A stretch of 64,000 bases of DNA from positions 1-64,000 of the forward strand of contig CAWAQJ010000024.1 of assembly GCA_963784175.1 (NCBI GenBank). Direction: 5' to 3'. Numbering within the stretch: position 1 is the first letter of the stretch; the number at the start of each line of letters is the position of its first letter. Both the position numbers and the translations under genes were made by a program. A model generated the notes under the pieces. That model did not search any database and was not told where the DNA came from. It saw only the letters and a list, made by a program, of their open reading frames with translations. Positions 1 to 8,485 of the stretch are shown in pieces. The stretch comes from JAIBJN01 sp963784175 (GTDB lineage: Bacteria > Actinomycetota > Thermoleophilia > Gaiellales > Gaiellaceae).

Positions 1-26
1 CCCGTGGACGAGCTCCGGCGGATCCA

Positions 27-44
27 GGCGGAGCCGCCTCCGCC
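27..44 (-). terminator. weak terminator-like hairpin after ADH
   Basis: A perfect 7-bp stem (GGCGGAG at 27-33 with CTCCGCC at 38-44, loop CCGC) lies just beyond the stop codon of the minus-strand alcohol dehydrogenase. No T-run follows on the minus strand, so termination by it is only a guess. I see nothing else in bases 1-51. Confidence 0.3.
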
Positions 45-51
45 CCGCGCG

Positions 52-1164
52 TCAGGCCGCGGAGTCGAAGACGACGAGCTGACGCACGGCGTCGCCCGCC
101 CGTAGGCGGTCGAACGCCTCAGGTAGCTCGGCGAGCGCGAGCCGGTCGCTGACGAGCTCCTCCAGCAGAAGGTCGCCGGACGCGTGGAGGTCGATCAGCC
201 GCGGGACGTCCTCGAAGATGCTTGCCGAGCCGAGGAACGAGCCCTTGAGCGTCTTCTCGTTGATGAAGCCCCAGGCGTCGATCGTGACCGTCGTCCCCTT
301 CGGCGGGATCCCGAGGACGACCGCCGTCCCGCCCGGCCGCACCGCGTCCCAGGCGTCGCGGATCGTCTCCTCGCGGCCGATGGCCTCGAACGCGTAGTCG
401 GCGCCGCCCTCCGTGGCGTGGCGGATGCGTCGCACCGTGTCCGCCGTCGGCTTCGCCTGGACCGTCGCGGTGGCGCCGAGGCGCTCGGCGAGCTCGAGCT
501 TCTCGGGGCGCGTGTCGACGGCGACGATCGCGCCCGCCCCGGCGATGCGGGCGGCCTGGATCACGGAGAGCCCGACGCCCCCGCAGCCGATGACGGCCAC
601 GCGCGATCCGGCCTCGACGGCGGCGGTGCGGGTCACCGCTCCCCACCCCGTGAGCACCGCGCAGCCGATCAGGGCCGCGAGATCGAGCGGCGTGTCGGCC
701 CGGATCGGCACGGCGACCGACTCGGGCACGACGGCGTACTCGGCGAACGAAGAGACCGCGTTGAAGTGCTTCAGCTCCTGCCCGTCCAGAGAGAGCCGCG
801 ATGTCCCGTCGGCGAGCGTTCCGGTCGCTGCCATGCGCCCTCCCTGCTCGCAGAAGTTCGGGCGCCCGGCGCGACAGGCCTCGCATTGCCCGCACGAGGG
901 CACGAGTGCGAGCACGACGTGATCCCCCGGCTGCACGCGCTCGACACCGGGCCCGACCTCGGTCACCACGCCGGCCGCCTCGTGGCCGATCACGAGCGGC
1001 AGCGGCTCCGGGAGGTCGCCGTCGACGACGTGCAGGTCGCTGTGGCAGACGCCGCAGGCGGCGATCCTGACGAGCACCTCCCCCGCCCGCGGCGGGGCCA
1101 GATCCACGTCGAGGATCTCCACCGGACGACCCGGCTCCCACAGCACGGCGGCCTGCATCCGCAT
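52..1164 (-). CDS. zinc-dependent alcohol dehydrogenase (MDR superfamily)
   Basis: Medium-chain NAD(P)-dependent alcohol/aldehyde dehydrogenase, cytoplasmic, 370 aa (normal length). Catalytic-zinc ligands C40, H61-E62 and C168 are present, as is the full structural-zinc lobe C91, C94, C97, C105. The Rossmann motif GCGGVG is at 193-198. The first ATG is used; a second ATG two codons later is equally possible. It is divergent from another ADH of the same subfamily that starts 42 bases away, and the two share the C-x2-C-x2-C-x7-C lobe and overall architecture, so an ancient duplication is likely. The substrate cannot be read from sequence; alcohol oxidation or aldehyde reduction linked to the neighbouring operon is an inference. 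Confidence 0.9.
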   Translation of the reverse strand: MRMQAAVLWEPGRPVEILDVDLAPPRAGEVLVRIAACGVCHSDLHVVDGDLPEPLPLVIGHEAAGVVTEVGPGVERVQPGDHVVLALVPSCGQCEACRAGRPNFCEQGGRMAATGTLADGTSRLSLDGQELKHFNAVSSFAEYAVVPESVAVPIRADTPLDLAALIGCAVLTGWGAVTRTAAVEAGSRVAVIGCGGVGLSVIQAARIAGAGAIVAVDTRPEKLELAERLGATATVQAKPTADTVRRIRHATEGGADYAFEAIGREETIRDAWDAVRPGGTAVVLGIPPKGTTVTIDAWGFINEKTLKGSFLGSASIFEDVPRLIDLHASGDLLLEELVSDRLALAELPEAFDRLRAGDAVRQLVVFDSAA

Positions 1165-1192
1165 CCCGGCGAGCCTACCGCGCGCTCCGCCG

Positions 1193-1198
1193 TAGAAT
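1193..1198 (+). promoter_or_regulatory. -10 element TAGAAT for the ADH operon
   Basis: TAGAAT ends seven bases before the ATG at 1206, which would place the transcription start at or next to the A of the ATG. There is no Shine-Dalgarno sequence in the gap. This argues for a leaderless mRNA starting the five-gene operon. No clear -35 hexamer is visible. Confidence 0.45.
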
Positions 1199-1205
1199 CG
1201 CGCGC

Positions 1206-2303
1206 ATGCGCGCCGCCGTGCTTCGCGAGATCGGCCAGCCTCTGACCGTCGAGGACGTCGAGCTCGCAGATCCCGGCCCGGGCGAGGTGACCGTCCGCAT
1301 CGTGGCGAGCGGCGTCTGCCACAGCGACTGGAACGTGATCACCGGCGCGACGCCGAACCCACTGCCGGCCGTGCTCGGCCACGAGGGCGCCGGCGTCGTG
1401 GAGGCGGTCGGCGACAGCGTGACCGCGGTCGCCGTGGGCGATCACGTCATCCTCTCCTGGCTCCCCTTCTGCGGCGAGTGCTTCTACTGCGTGCAGGGCC
1501 GCGGCGTCCTCTGCGAGGCGGCCATGGCGGACATGTTCGAAGGGACCCTCCCGGGCGGCAGGCTCGCACTCTCGCAGAACGGGTCGAAGCTCTACCACTA
1601 CTCGTTCCTCTCGACGTTCGCAGAGCGCTGCGTCGTGCCGGAGAGCTGCTGCGTCAAGATCCGTCAGGACGCTTCGCTCGAGGTCGCGGCGCTCGTCGGC
1701 TGCGCCGTGATGACGGGCTTCGGTGCCGCCGTCCTGCGCGCCCGCGTCGAGCCTGGGAGCACGGCCGTTGTCTACGGCGCGGGCGGCGTCGGGCTCTCGG
1801 CGATCCTCGGCTGCAAGCTCGCCGGGGCGCGCGCGATCGTGGCCGCCGACCCGGTGGCCTTCAAACGGGAGACGGCGCTCGGCCTCGGCGCCACGCACGC
1901 GGTCGACCCCGCAGGCGAGGACGTCCAGGGGCTCCTCCGCGAGCTCACCGACGGCCGCGGCGCCGACTACGCCTTCGACACCGCCGGCGCGCCCGGGGTC
2001 GTGGCGCAGGCCTACGACGCGGTCAGGCGCGGAGGCATGGTGGTCGCCGTGGGGATCCCGCCCCTCGATGCGACGGCGGACCTGCCGGGGCCGAGGCTCC
2101 CGCGGGAGGAGAAGGTTGTCACAGGCAGCTTCTACGGCTCCTGCCGGCCGCACGTCGACATGCCGCTCGTGATCGACCTCTACATGGACGGCAGGCTCGA
2201 CCTGGACGCGCTCGTCTCGCGCCGGTACGGCCTGGACGAGATCAACGAGGCGTTCGCGGCCATGAACGCCGGCGAGGTGGCCCGCGGGGTGATCGCCTTC
2301 TGA
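1206..2303 (+). CDS. zinc-dependent alcohol dehydrogenase, first gene of catabolic operon
   Basis: MDR-family alcohol dehydrogenase of 365 aa. C38, H59-E60 and C166 form the catalytic zinc site; C89, C92, C95, C103 the structural zinc lobe; GAGGVG at 191-196 is the NAD(P)-binding loop. The start ATG is preceded by a -10 box at leaderless distance. It heads a run of five plus-strand genes that overlap or nearly abut (stop TGA shares bases with the next start). Being upstream of a formaldehyde-activating-enzyme homologue, it could make or consume a reactive aldehyde, but the substrate is unknown. Confidence 0.9.
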   Translation: MRAAVLREIGQPLTVEDVELADPGPGEVTVRIVASGVCHSDWNVITGATPNPLPAVLGHEGAGVVEAVGDSVTAVAVGDHVILSWLPFCGECFYCVQGRGVLCEAAMADMFEGTLPGGRLALSQNGSKLYHYSFLSTFAERCVVPESCCVKIRQDASLEVAALVGCAVMTGFGAAVLRARVEPGSTAVVYGAGGVGLSAILGCKLAGARAIVAADPVAFKRETALGLGATHAVDPAGEDVQGLLRELTDGRGADYAFDTAGAPGVVAQAYDAVRRGGMVVAVGIPPLDATADLPGPRLPREEKVVTGSFYGSCRPHVDMPLVIDLYMDGRLDLDALVSRRYGLDEINEAFAAMNAGEVARGVIAF

Positions 2304-2812
2304 GGTTCGCCGAGCGGACGCTCCTGGGCGAAGGCTTCGCCGGCAGCGGGCCGAGCGCCGCCCACGTGAACACCGTGCTCGGGCGCAAGGGCGGCCCGGT
2401 CGAGACGGCCTGGGCGACCGCCCTGGCGACGCCGCGGCAGGGTCACATCCCGTTCGTTGCCGTCCTGCGGCCGAACATGCCGGTCAAGCCTGCGACGCTC
2501 TTCGTCAACAAGGCCGACATCCGAGGCGACCGGCACGCGGAGCTCACCTGGGGCGCGGCCCAGGCCGGCGTCGCGCAGGGGGTGCTCGAGGCGGTCGCCG
2601 ACGGGACGATCCCCGCCGGCGAGGTCGACGACCTGATCCTGATCGCCGCGGTCTGGGTCGACTGGGCCGCGGACGACGAGGAAGCGATCTACTCCGGCAA
2701 CGTCGAGGCGACTCGCGGCGCTCTCGCGGCCGGTGCGGAAGGGCGTCCGGCGATCGAGGAGCTCCTCGGTCTCCGGAACGAGCCCGCGAACCCCTTCTTC
2801 CGCCGGTCGTGA
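2300..2812 (+). CDS. formaldehyde-activating enzyme (Fae) family protein, probable CTG start
   Basis: 170-aa homologue of Fae, which in methylotrophs joins formaldehyde to tetrahydromethanopterin. Family signatures are all there: an N-terminal LLGEGFAG stretch, the catalytic His (H22, in AAHVN), PVETAW, NMPVKP followed by FVNKADI, and the C-terminal acidic helix region. Length equals classical Fae. No ATG, GTG or TTG exists in this frame near the N-terminus; CTG at 2300 overlaps the upstream TGA (CTGA) and has GGGGTGAT six bases upstream as a plausible ribosome site. It may activate formaldehyde, or be one of the Fae-like paralogues of unknown substrate that occur in organisms without the pterin pathway. 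No pterin-biosynthesis gene is in the window. Confidence 0.85.
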   Translation: MRFAERTLLGEGFAGSGPSAAHVNTVLGRKGGPVETAWATALATPRQGHIPFVAVLRPNMPVKPATLFVNKADIRGDRHAELTWGAAQAGVAQGVLEAVADGTIPAGEVDDLILIAAVWVDWAADDEEAIYSGNVEATRGALAAGAEGRPAIEELLGLRNEPANPFFRRS

Positions 2813-3918
2813 AGATCACGGGCATCCGCCTCCGGCGGCTGCGCCTTCCGCTGGATCCGCCTCTCGAGCCGGCCTGGGATCCAGAGCCTCGGCGGGGGTT
2901 CGAGGCGACGCTCGTCTACGTGGACACCGACGAGGGGCTGACAGGGGTCGGCTCCGGGGACACGATGGACGGCTTCGCGCGCTACGCCGACCTCTTCGTC
3001 GGGCATGACCCGCTCGACATCGAGCGCCACGTGCGCGTGCTCGAGTCGATCACGTTCCATGCAGGTCGCTACTGGCCCCTCGAGGCGGCGCTCTGGGATC
3101 TGGCCGGGAAGGCGCAGGGGGTGCCCACGGCGCAGCTGCTCGGCGGCGCGGCCACGGAGATTCCCGTGTACGCGTCGACGGCGGAGCGCCTCGGCGCTTC
3201 GGAGCGGGCGCAGTCGGCGCTGGCGCTGCGTGAGCAGGGCTTCCGCGCGCTCAAGATCAGGATCGACAAGGAACGGCCCCAGGACGGTCTGGAGGCCGTG
3301 GAGGCCGTACGGGAGGCCGTCGGGGCGAGCATGGAGATCATGGTCGACCTCAACCAGGGCTGGCGCATGCCCGGGGACGTCGCGCCGCTCCTCGACTTCG
3401 ACGCCGTGAGCGCGCTCGCGGGCCGCCTCCGCGAGCTGGACGTCTTCTGGCTCGAGGAGCCGCTCGCCGGCGACGACATCGAGGGTCTCGCGCGGCTGCG
3501 CCGCGAGTCCGGCCTCCGAATCGCGGGCGGGGAGATGGTTCGCACGCCCGCTGAGCTTTCCGCTTACGTCGAGGGAGGCGCGCTCGACGTCTACCAGCCG
3601 GACGCTGTCCTCGCGGTTGGCATCCTCCGCGCTCGAGAGCTTGCCGAGCGGATCCTCCCGGCCGGGCTCTGGTTCACGCCGCACACGTGGACGAACGGGA
3701 TCGGCCTCCTGGCGAACCTCCACCTCAGCGCAGGCGTCGGCGGCGGGCCGTTCATCGAGCTGCCCTTCGACCCGCCCGGCTGGACGCCGGAGCGTCGCGA
3801 CTTCATGCTGACCGAGCCTGTCCTGCCCACCGCGGATGGGAGACTCGCGATCCCCGACCGGCCGGGTCTCGGCTTCGAGCTCGACGAGGACGCGGTCGAG
3901 CGGTACACCGTCAGCTGA
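2809..3918 (+). CDS. enolase-superfamily (mandelate racemase/muconate lactonizing type) enzyme
   Basis: 369 aa, GTG start overlapping the previous TGA (GTGA). N-terminal capping domain about 1-125, then the TIM barrel. Barrel residues seen: K149-x-R151 (a K-x-R variant of the usual K-x-K), metal ligands D180, E216 and E242, N182 in the D-x-N pair, D265, and the distal His H292 in TPHTWTN. The K149/H292 arrangement resembles sugar-acid dehydratases or racemases that abstract an alpha proton next to a carboxylate. The exact substrate is unknown. Its place between a Fae homologue and an amidohydrolase suggests one step of a carboxylic-acid degradation route. Confidence 0.85.
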   Translation: MKITGIRLRRLRLPLDPPLEPAWDPEPRRGFEATLVYVDTDEGLTGVGSGDTMDGFARYADLFVGHDPLDIERHVRVLESITFHAGRYWPLEAALWDLAGKAQGVPTAQLLGGAATEIPVYASTAERLGASERAQSALALREQGFRALKIRIDKERPQDGLEAVEAVREAVGASMEIMVDLNQGWRMPGDVAPLLDFDAVSALAGRLRELDVFWLEEPLAGDDIEGLARLRRESGLRIAGGEMVRTPAELSAYVEGGALDVYQPDAVLAVGILRARELAERILPAGLWFTPHTWTNGIGLLANLHLSAGVGGGPFIELPFDPPGWTPERRDFMLTEPVLPTADGRLAIPDRPGLGFELDEDAVERYTVS

Positions 3919-3920
3919 TC

Positions 3921-4766
3921 GTGCCCACCTACGACATCCACCAGCACTTCCTGCCCCCGCAGCTCGTCGCGGAGCTCCGGGCGCGACGCACGTCGCCGCG
4001 CCTCGACGGAGACTTGCTGGAGCTCGCGGAAGGGACGTTCCCCTTCGACGAGCGCGACAACGACCTCGACGAGCGCCTCGCCCTTCTCGACCGAGACGGA
4101 ATCGACGTCGCAATCATCAGTCTCGCCCCGACCATGGAGACGGAGAGCGAGCCGGACCTGCGGGACGCCTACCACGAGGGCATCCTCGAGGTCGTGGCGG
4201 CTGCGGGCGGGCGCCTGCAGGCGCTGGCCGCCGGCGCGTGCCTGGAGGGCTTCGCAGGCGCATGCGTCTCGGCGCACGCAGTGCTGCGCGGGCTCGACAC
4301 CCTGCCCGGGGAGCTCGCCCAGGCTGGCCAGATCATGTTCGTCCACCCGGGGCCTCCCCGCCCCCCGCCGACCGGTGCCCCCGCCTGGTGGACGGCGGTC
4401 GTCGACTACACCGAGCAGATGCAGGCCGCCTACTTCGCCTGGCTCGAAAACGGCGTCGAGCGTTACCCGGAGCTGGACGTCGTCTTCGCGATTCTCGCCG
4501 GCGGCGCGCCGATCCAGCTCGAGCGGCTCCGCTCGCGAGGAGGCGATCCCGCCGCCGCGCGGCACCCGCGGATCCATCTCGACACGGCCTCGTACGGCGC
4601 CCGCGCGCTCGCGCTGTGCCTGGAGACCGTCGGCGCTGCCCAGCTGGTCTACGGCAGCGACCGCCCGGTGGTCGACGCGGCCCCGACGCTCGAAGCCCTG
4701 GCCGCGCTCGGCGACGGCGTCCTCGATACGGTCCGCTCCGAGAACCCCGGCCGGCTCTTCGCATGA
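3921..4766 (+). CDS. metal-dependent amidohydrolase (amidohydro-rel / ACMSD-like family 2)
   Basis: 281 aa from GTG at 3921, two bases after the upstream stop. H7-x-H9 (IHQHF) is the metal pair at strand 1, a further His lies in FVHPG, and the C-terminal catalytic Asp in YGSDRP. This pattern is that of family-2 amidohydrolases, which hydrolyse or decarboxylate small carboxylates and lactones using one divalent metal. The stop overlaps the next start (ATGA), showing translational coupling in the operon. Lactonase, hydrolase or decarboxylase activity cannot be separated from sequence. Confidence 0.8.
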   Translation: MPTYDIHQHFLPPQLVAELRARRTSPRLDGDLLELAEGTFPFDERDNDLDERLALLDRDGIDVAIISLAPTMETESEPDLRDAYHEGILEVVAAAGGRLQALAAGACLEGFAGACVSAHAVLRGLDTLPGELAQAGQIMFVHPGPPRPPPTGAPAWWTAVVDYTEQMQAAYFAWLENGVERYPELDVVFAILAGGAPIQLERLRSRGGDPAAARHPRIHLDTASYGARALALCLETVGAAQLVYGSDRPVVDAAPTLEALAALGDGVLDTVRSENPGRLFA

Positions 4767-5680
4767 CCGACTTCGCTCCGACTCCGCTCGAGGACGCCCC
4801 TCCCTCACTCGGAGGCGGCCGGCCGCTGCTCCTCAAGCGTGAGGACGTGCACGAGCTCGGCGCCTTCAAGTGGCGCGGGGCCCTGCCGGTGATCACCGGG
4901 TATCGGGATGCCGGCGCGGACACCGTCGTCACCGCCTCGACCGGGAACCACGGCGCCGCCACCGCGTGGGCCGCAGGCCGCCTGGGACTGACGGCCGTCG
5001 TCTACGCGCCCGAAGGCGCGACGCAGGCCAAGATCGCCCTGATCGAGCGGCTCGGAGCCGAGATTCGCCTCGTCGGCTCGGACCTCGACGAGGCGAAGGA
5101 CGAGGGACGCCGGCACGCCGAAGCGCGCGAGCTGCCGTTCTTCGAGGACGGCGCCGAGATGGCCCAGTACGAGGGCTACGGCTCGATCGCGGACGAGATC
5201 CTCGACCAGGTCGACGCCCCGCCTGCGGCGATCGTCGTGCCCGTGGGGAACGGCGCCTTGCTCGGTGGCATCGGCCTGCGCGTCACCGCCCGCGCCGCCG
5301 GAACGCTCCGCGTCGGAGTGACCGCCAAGGATGCTCCGGTGATGGCCGAGTCGTGGGAGGCCGGTCGCATCGTGGAGAGCGAGCGCAGCGCGACCTTCGC
5401 CGACGGCCTGGCGGTCCGCGTCGCCATCCCGCTCGCCGTCGACGTCCTCGGCGAGGTTGCAAGCCGGATGCTCCTCGTGTCCGAGCAGGACATGGCCCGC
5501 GCCGTCGGTGCCTTCTCCGCTGCCGGGATCCGTGCCGAGGGCGCGGCCGGCGCCGCACTTGCGGCTCTCCCCCAGCTCGACGATGTCGACGGGACGATCG
5601 TCCTCATCGTCACGGGTCGCAACATCGACGACGAGCTTCATCGGAGGGCCTGCGAGGATCCCGGATCCTTCCCGGCGTAG
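4763..5680 (+). CDS. fold-type II PLP enzyme (threonine dehydratase / serine racemase-like)
   Basis: 305 aa, ATG overlapping the upstream TGA. The PLP Schiff-base lysine is K36 in FKWRGA, the substrate loop STGNHG is at 59-64, and the glycine-rich phosphate-binding loop VGNGALLGG is at about 160-168. There is no C-terminal ACT regulatory domain, so it resembles catabolic dehydratases or racemases rather than biosynthetic IlvA. It is the last gene of the operon; the next gene is convergent. Likely role: ammonia elimination or racemisation of a hydroxy-amino acid in the pathway served by the four upstream genes. Confidence 0.85.
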   Translation: MTDFAPTPLEDAPPSLGGGRPLLLKREDVHELGAFKWRGALPVITGYRDAGADTVVTASTGNHGAATAWAAGRLGLTAVVYAPEGATQAKIALIERLGAEIRLVGSDLDEAKDEGRRHAEARELPFFEDGAEMAQYEGYGSIADEILDQVDAPPAAIVVPVGNGALLGGIGLRVTARAAGTLRVGVTAKDAPVMAESWEAGRIVESERSATFADGLAVRVAIPLAVDVLGEVASRMLLVSEQDMARAVGAFSAAGIRAEGAAGAALAALPQLDDVDGTIVLIVTGRNIDDELHRRACEDPGSFPA

Positions 5681-5717
5681 ACCGGCCTCCTCCAAGGAAC
5701 GGCTATTCAGTTGTCGT

Positions 5718-6600
5718 TCACGGCCGGCTCAGCCGCGGAGGACTGCGCCCGGTCGCTCGGCGATAGACGCCGTCGGCGGACGCAATGAGGCCCGCAAGCT
5801 CCAGCTCGGTCAGCAGCCCAGCGACCGCAGCGGTATCGGATTCGGTGGACCGCACGAGCTCGTCGAGCGTCCGCGCGCCATCGGAGAGTCGACTCAGCAC
5901 AGTCCTGGGCCGCGGCCGAGAGGTTGTCGGGAACCGTTGGAGCCACGGGCTCGAGTCCGAGGGCCAGCAGCACGTCGTCGGCCGACAGCAGTGGGGTCGC
6001 TCCCTGGCGCAGAAGATCGTTCGTGCCGACGCTGAGGGCCGACGTGATCTCCCCCGGCGCGGCGAACACCTCCCGCCCGAGCTCGAGCGCGAAATCGGCG
6101 GTGATCAGGGCGCCGGACCGCTCCCGAGCTTCGACCACAACCGTGGCCCGCGCGAGGCCGGCGATGATCCTGTTGCGCGCCGGGAAGCGCCACGGGGACG
6201 GCTCGATGCCCTGCGGGTACTCGGAGACGACGAGGCCGCTTTCGGCGATTCTGCGTGCGAGCTCGGCATGGGAGCGCGGGTAGTCGCGGTCGATCCCGCA
6301 GCCCAGCACGGCGACCGTGAGCCCACCGGCGGCCAGGGCTCCTCTGTGGGCCTCCGCGTCGACGCCGCGGGCAAGCCCGCTGACGACGACCACTCCGGCC
6401 GCGGCCAGCGACTGCGCCAGCTCTCGCGCGACCTGCGCGCCGTACGCCGAGCAGCTGCGCGCGCCGACAACAGCCACCGCCGGGCGCGACAGGACATCCG
6501 GCGGCCCACCGCGCAAGTGGAGACGTGCGGGAGGATCGTGCAGCTCGGCGAGCAGCGGCGGATACCCCTGGCGTCCTCGGGCGACGGAGACGTAGGTCAC
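5718..6600 (-). CDS. dprA: DNA-processing protein DprA, frameshifted near 5904
   Basis: DprA loads RecA onto incoming single-stranded DNA during transformation. The Rossmann-like core is intact: SGLARGVD at 74-81, GCGIDRDYP, and FPARNRIIAGL. GTG start overlaps the comM stop (GTGA). The frame breaks near 5904 (CAGGACTG on the minus strand): removing one G restores a normal winged-helix C-terminus that ends at 5718. Unrepaired, the protein runs on in the wrong frame to 5707 with an arginine-rich tail. I take this as a probable single-base assembly insertion rather than a dead gene, since the winged-helix frame is perfectly preserved. Confidence 0.85.
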
Positions 6601-8051
6601 GTCGTCAGCTCCGGCGGAGCCCGGTAGGAGAGCGCCTCGGCGACGTGCGCCGCCGCGATCTCCTCGGAGGAGGCCAGCGCCGCGATGGTCGCGGCCACAC
6701 GCGCCACGCGGGCCCGGCCGCGGGCGGACAGCGGGAGCGTGTCCACGGCCCGCGTCAGGAGGGCTCGCGCCTCCTCGCCGAGCCTCGGCCTCTTCCGGCC
6801 CAACTGCTCCGCAGCCGGCACCACACGCCCTCTCACTCGCCGGGACGGCTCACCCGGGCAGGCGTCGAGCTCCCGGCCGCGCGGGCGCGGCATGTGCACC
6901 ACGAGGTCGAAGCGGTCGACGAGCGCCCGCGAGAGCTTCGCCCCGTAGGCCGCCAGCTTCTGGGGCGTGCAGGTGCACTCGACCGCCGGATCGCCGCGGG
7001 CTCCGCACGGACAGAGGTTCATGGTCCCGACGAGAAGGAAGCGGGCCGGAAAGAGCGCCTGGCCGGCGGCTCTCGCAATCGACACGACACCGTCTTCAAG
7101 CGGCTGGCGCAACGCCTCGAGCACGGGCCGGTGAAACTCCGGCATCTCGTCGAGCAGGAGCACGCCGTGGTGCGCGAGGCTCACCTCCCCAGGCCGCGGC
7201 CCGGGCCCGCCGCCGACGACGGCGGCCGCCGAGGCGGTGTGGTGCGGCGCGCGGAACGGCGGGCGATCGACAAGAGGCCGGCCCCGTGGAAGGACGCCGG
7301 CAACCGAGTGGATCCTCGTGGCCTCGAGCGCCTGGTCGAGAGTGAGCGGCGCGAGGATCCCTGGGAGACGACGCGCGAGCATCGTCTTGCCCGTTCCGGG
7401 AGGCCCAGCGAGCAGCACGTTGTGCCGGCCTGCCGCGACGATCTCGAGCGCGCGTCGGGCTCGCTCCTGGCCACGTACGTCCGCCAGGTCGAGGCCACCG
7501 CCGTTCGTGGCGCTCTTCGCCGGCTCGACCGCGTCGGGCTGCAGGCCTCCGCGAAGGTATGCGCCTGCTTCGGCCAGGTGTCTGAGCGGGACAGGCTCGA
7601 TCCCTGCGAGGGCCGCCTCGGGCGCCGACTCGTGCGGGCAGAGAAGGCGACCGAGACCGGCCCGCAGCGCCGCCTCGGCCGCCACGAGCACACCGGGCAC
7701 CGGCCGGACCCGGCCGTCCAGGGCTAGCTCGCCGACCGCGGCATGCTCGGCGAGGCGCTCCGGCGGGATCTGCCGGGAGGCGGCCAGGACGGCGAGGGCG
7801 ATGGGTAGGTCGTAGCCTGATCCCTCCTTGCGCAGGCCCGCAGGAGCGAGGTTGACCGTGATCCGTCGCAGCGGCCATTCGAGCTCGGCGCTGGCGATGC
7901 CGCTTCGAACCCGCTCCTTCGCTTCCTGGCAGGCCTTGTCCGGCAGACCGACGATCGCAAAGGCGGGCACCCCGCGCTGGAGGTGAGCCTCCACCTCGAC
8001 ACGGCGCGCCTCCAGACCGACCAGCGCATGGGTGACTGCACGTGCGAGCAC
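6597..8051 (-). CDS. comM: YifB/ComM family Mg-chelatase-like AAA ATPase
   Basis: 484 aa, GTG start. Domain order: N-terminal Lon-protease-like domain (about 1-170), AAA+ Mg-chelatase domain with Walker A GPPGTGKT at 216-223 and Walker B LLLDE at 298-302, a four-Cys insert (CPCG and CTC), and a C-terminal Mg-chelatase domain. ComM is a hexameric branch-migration helicase that extends heteroduplex during natural transformation. It is directly upstream of and translationally coupled to dprA, supporting a DNA-uptake/recombination role. Confidence 0.92.
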   Translation of the reverse strand: MLARAVTHALVGLEARRVEVEAHLQRGVPAFAIVGLPDKACQEAKERVRSGIASAELEWPLRRITVNLAPAGLRKEGSGYDLPIALAVLAASRQIPPERLAEHAAVGELALDGRVRPVPGVLVAAEAALRAGLGRLLCPHESAPEAALAGIEPVPLRHLAEAGAYLRGGLQPDAVEPAKSATNGGGLDLADVRGQERARRALEIVAAGRHNVLLAGPPGTGKTMLARRLPGILAPLTLDQALEATRIHSVAGVLPRGRPLVDRPPFRAPHHTASAAAVVGGGPGPRPGEVSLAHHGVLLLDEMPEFHRPVLEALRQPLEDGVVSIARAAGQALFPARFLLVGTMNLCPCGARGDPAVECTCTPQKLAAYGAKLSRALVDRFDLVVHMPRPRGRELDACPGEPSRRVRGRVVPAAEQLGRKRPRLGEEARALLTRAVDTLPLSARGRARVARVAATIAALASSEEIAAAHVAEALSYRAPPELTT

Positions 8052-8073
8052 ACCTCGACGCTAGGCCGGAAAT

Positions 8074-8104
8074 CCGCGCGTGTGGCGCGCGGAATGCGCC
8101 GAGA
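8074..8104 (-). repeat. intergenic repeat element, copy 1 (hairpin downstream of yraN)
   Basis: On the minus strand this is a 7-bp GC hairpin (CCGCGCG, loop CCACA, CGCGCGG) preceded by a conserved flank reading CTCGGC followed by GCATT. Two related copies lie at 9626-9654 and 14226-14256, each just past the stop codon of a minus-strand gene. It lies in the 62-base gap between yraN and comM. It may act as a terminator, although only ATTTCC follows. Confidence 0.5.
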
Positions 8105-8113
8105 GAGTGACAG

Positions 8114-8485
8114 TCAGTCGAAAGAGACGCGCTGGATCCGCCGGCCGTGCACGGCGACCGCTTCGAGCCGGACGTCGAGCCCTGCGAGCTCCGGGCGGCG
8201 CGCGAGCCAACCCTCGGCCGCCTGCCGCACCCGGCGTGCCTTCTCCGGCCCGACCGCCTCGAGCGGGTCGCCGAACTCGGGCCCGCTGCGGGCCTTCACC
8301 TCGCACACGACGACCGTGCGACCGCGGCGGACGACGAGGTCGAGCTCGTAGCCGCCGACCCACGCGTTCGCGTCGAGGATCAGGTAGCCGCGGAGCCGGT
8401 AATGGCGGCGGACGCGCCGCTCGGCTTCAGGCCCGAGCCGCTGCGAGGGCGGCGGACTCGATCGCCGCTTCCTCGAGCTCCGCAT
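8114..8485 (-). CDS. yraN: YraN/UPF0102 family endonuclease-like protein
   Basis: About 123 aa. Core motifs of the restriction-endonuclease-like fold are visible: GGYELDLVV, then the E-x-K pair in VCEVKAR. The function of the family is still unsettled. The start is chosen at ATG 8485, overlapping the 3' end of rnhB by 59 bases; ATG 8497 is an alternative. No in-frame start exists after the rnhB stop, so overlap is required. The rplS, rnhB, yraN, comM, dprA order is a well-known conserved cluster, which supports the call. Confidence 0.8.
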   Translation of the reverse strand: MRSSRKRRSSPPPSQRLGPEAERRVRRHYRLRGYLILDANAWVGGYELDLVVRRGRTVVVCEVKARSGPEFGDPLEAVGPEKARRVRQAAEGWLARRPELAGLDVRLEAVAVHGRRIQRVSFD

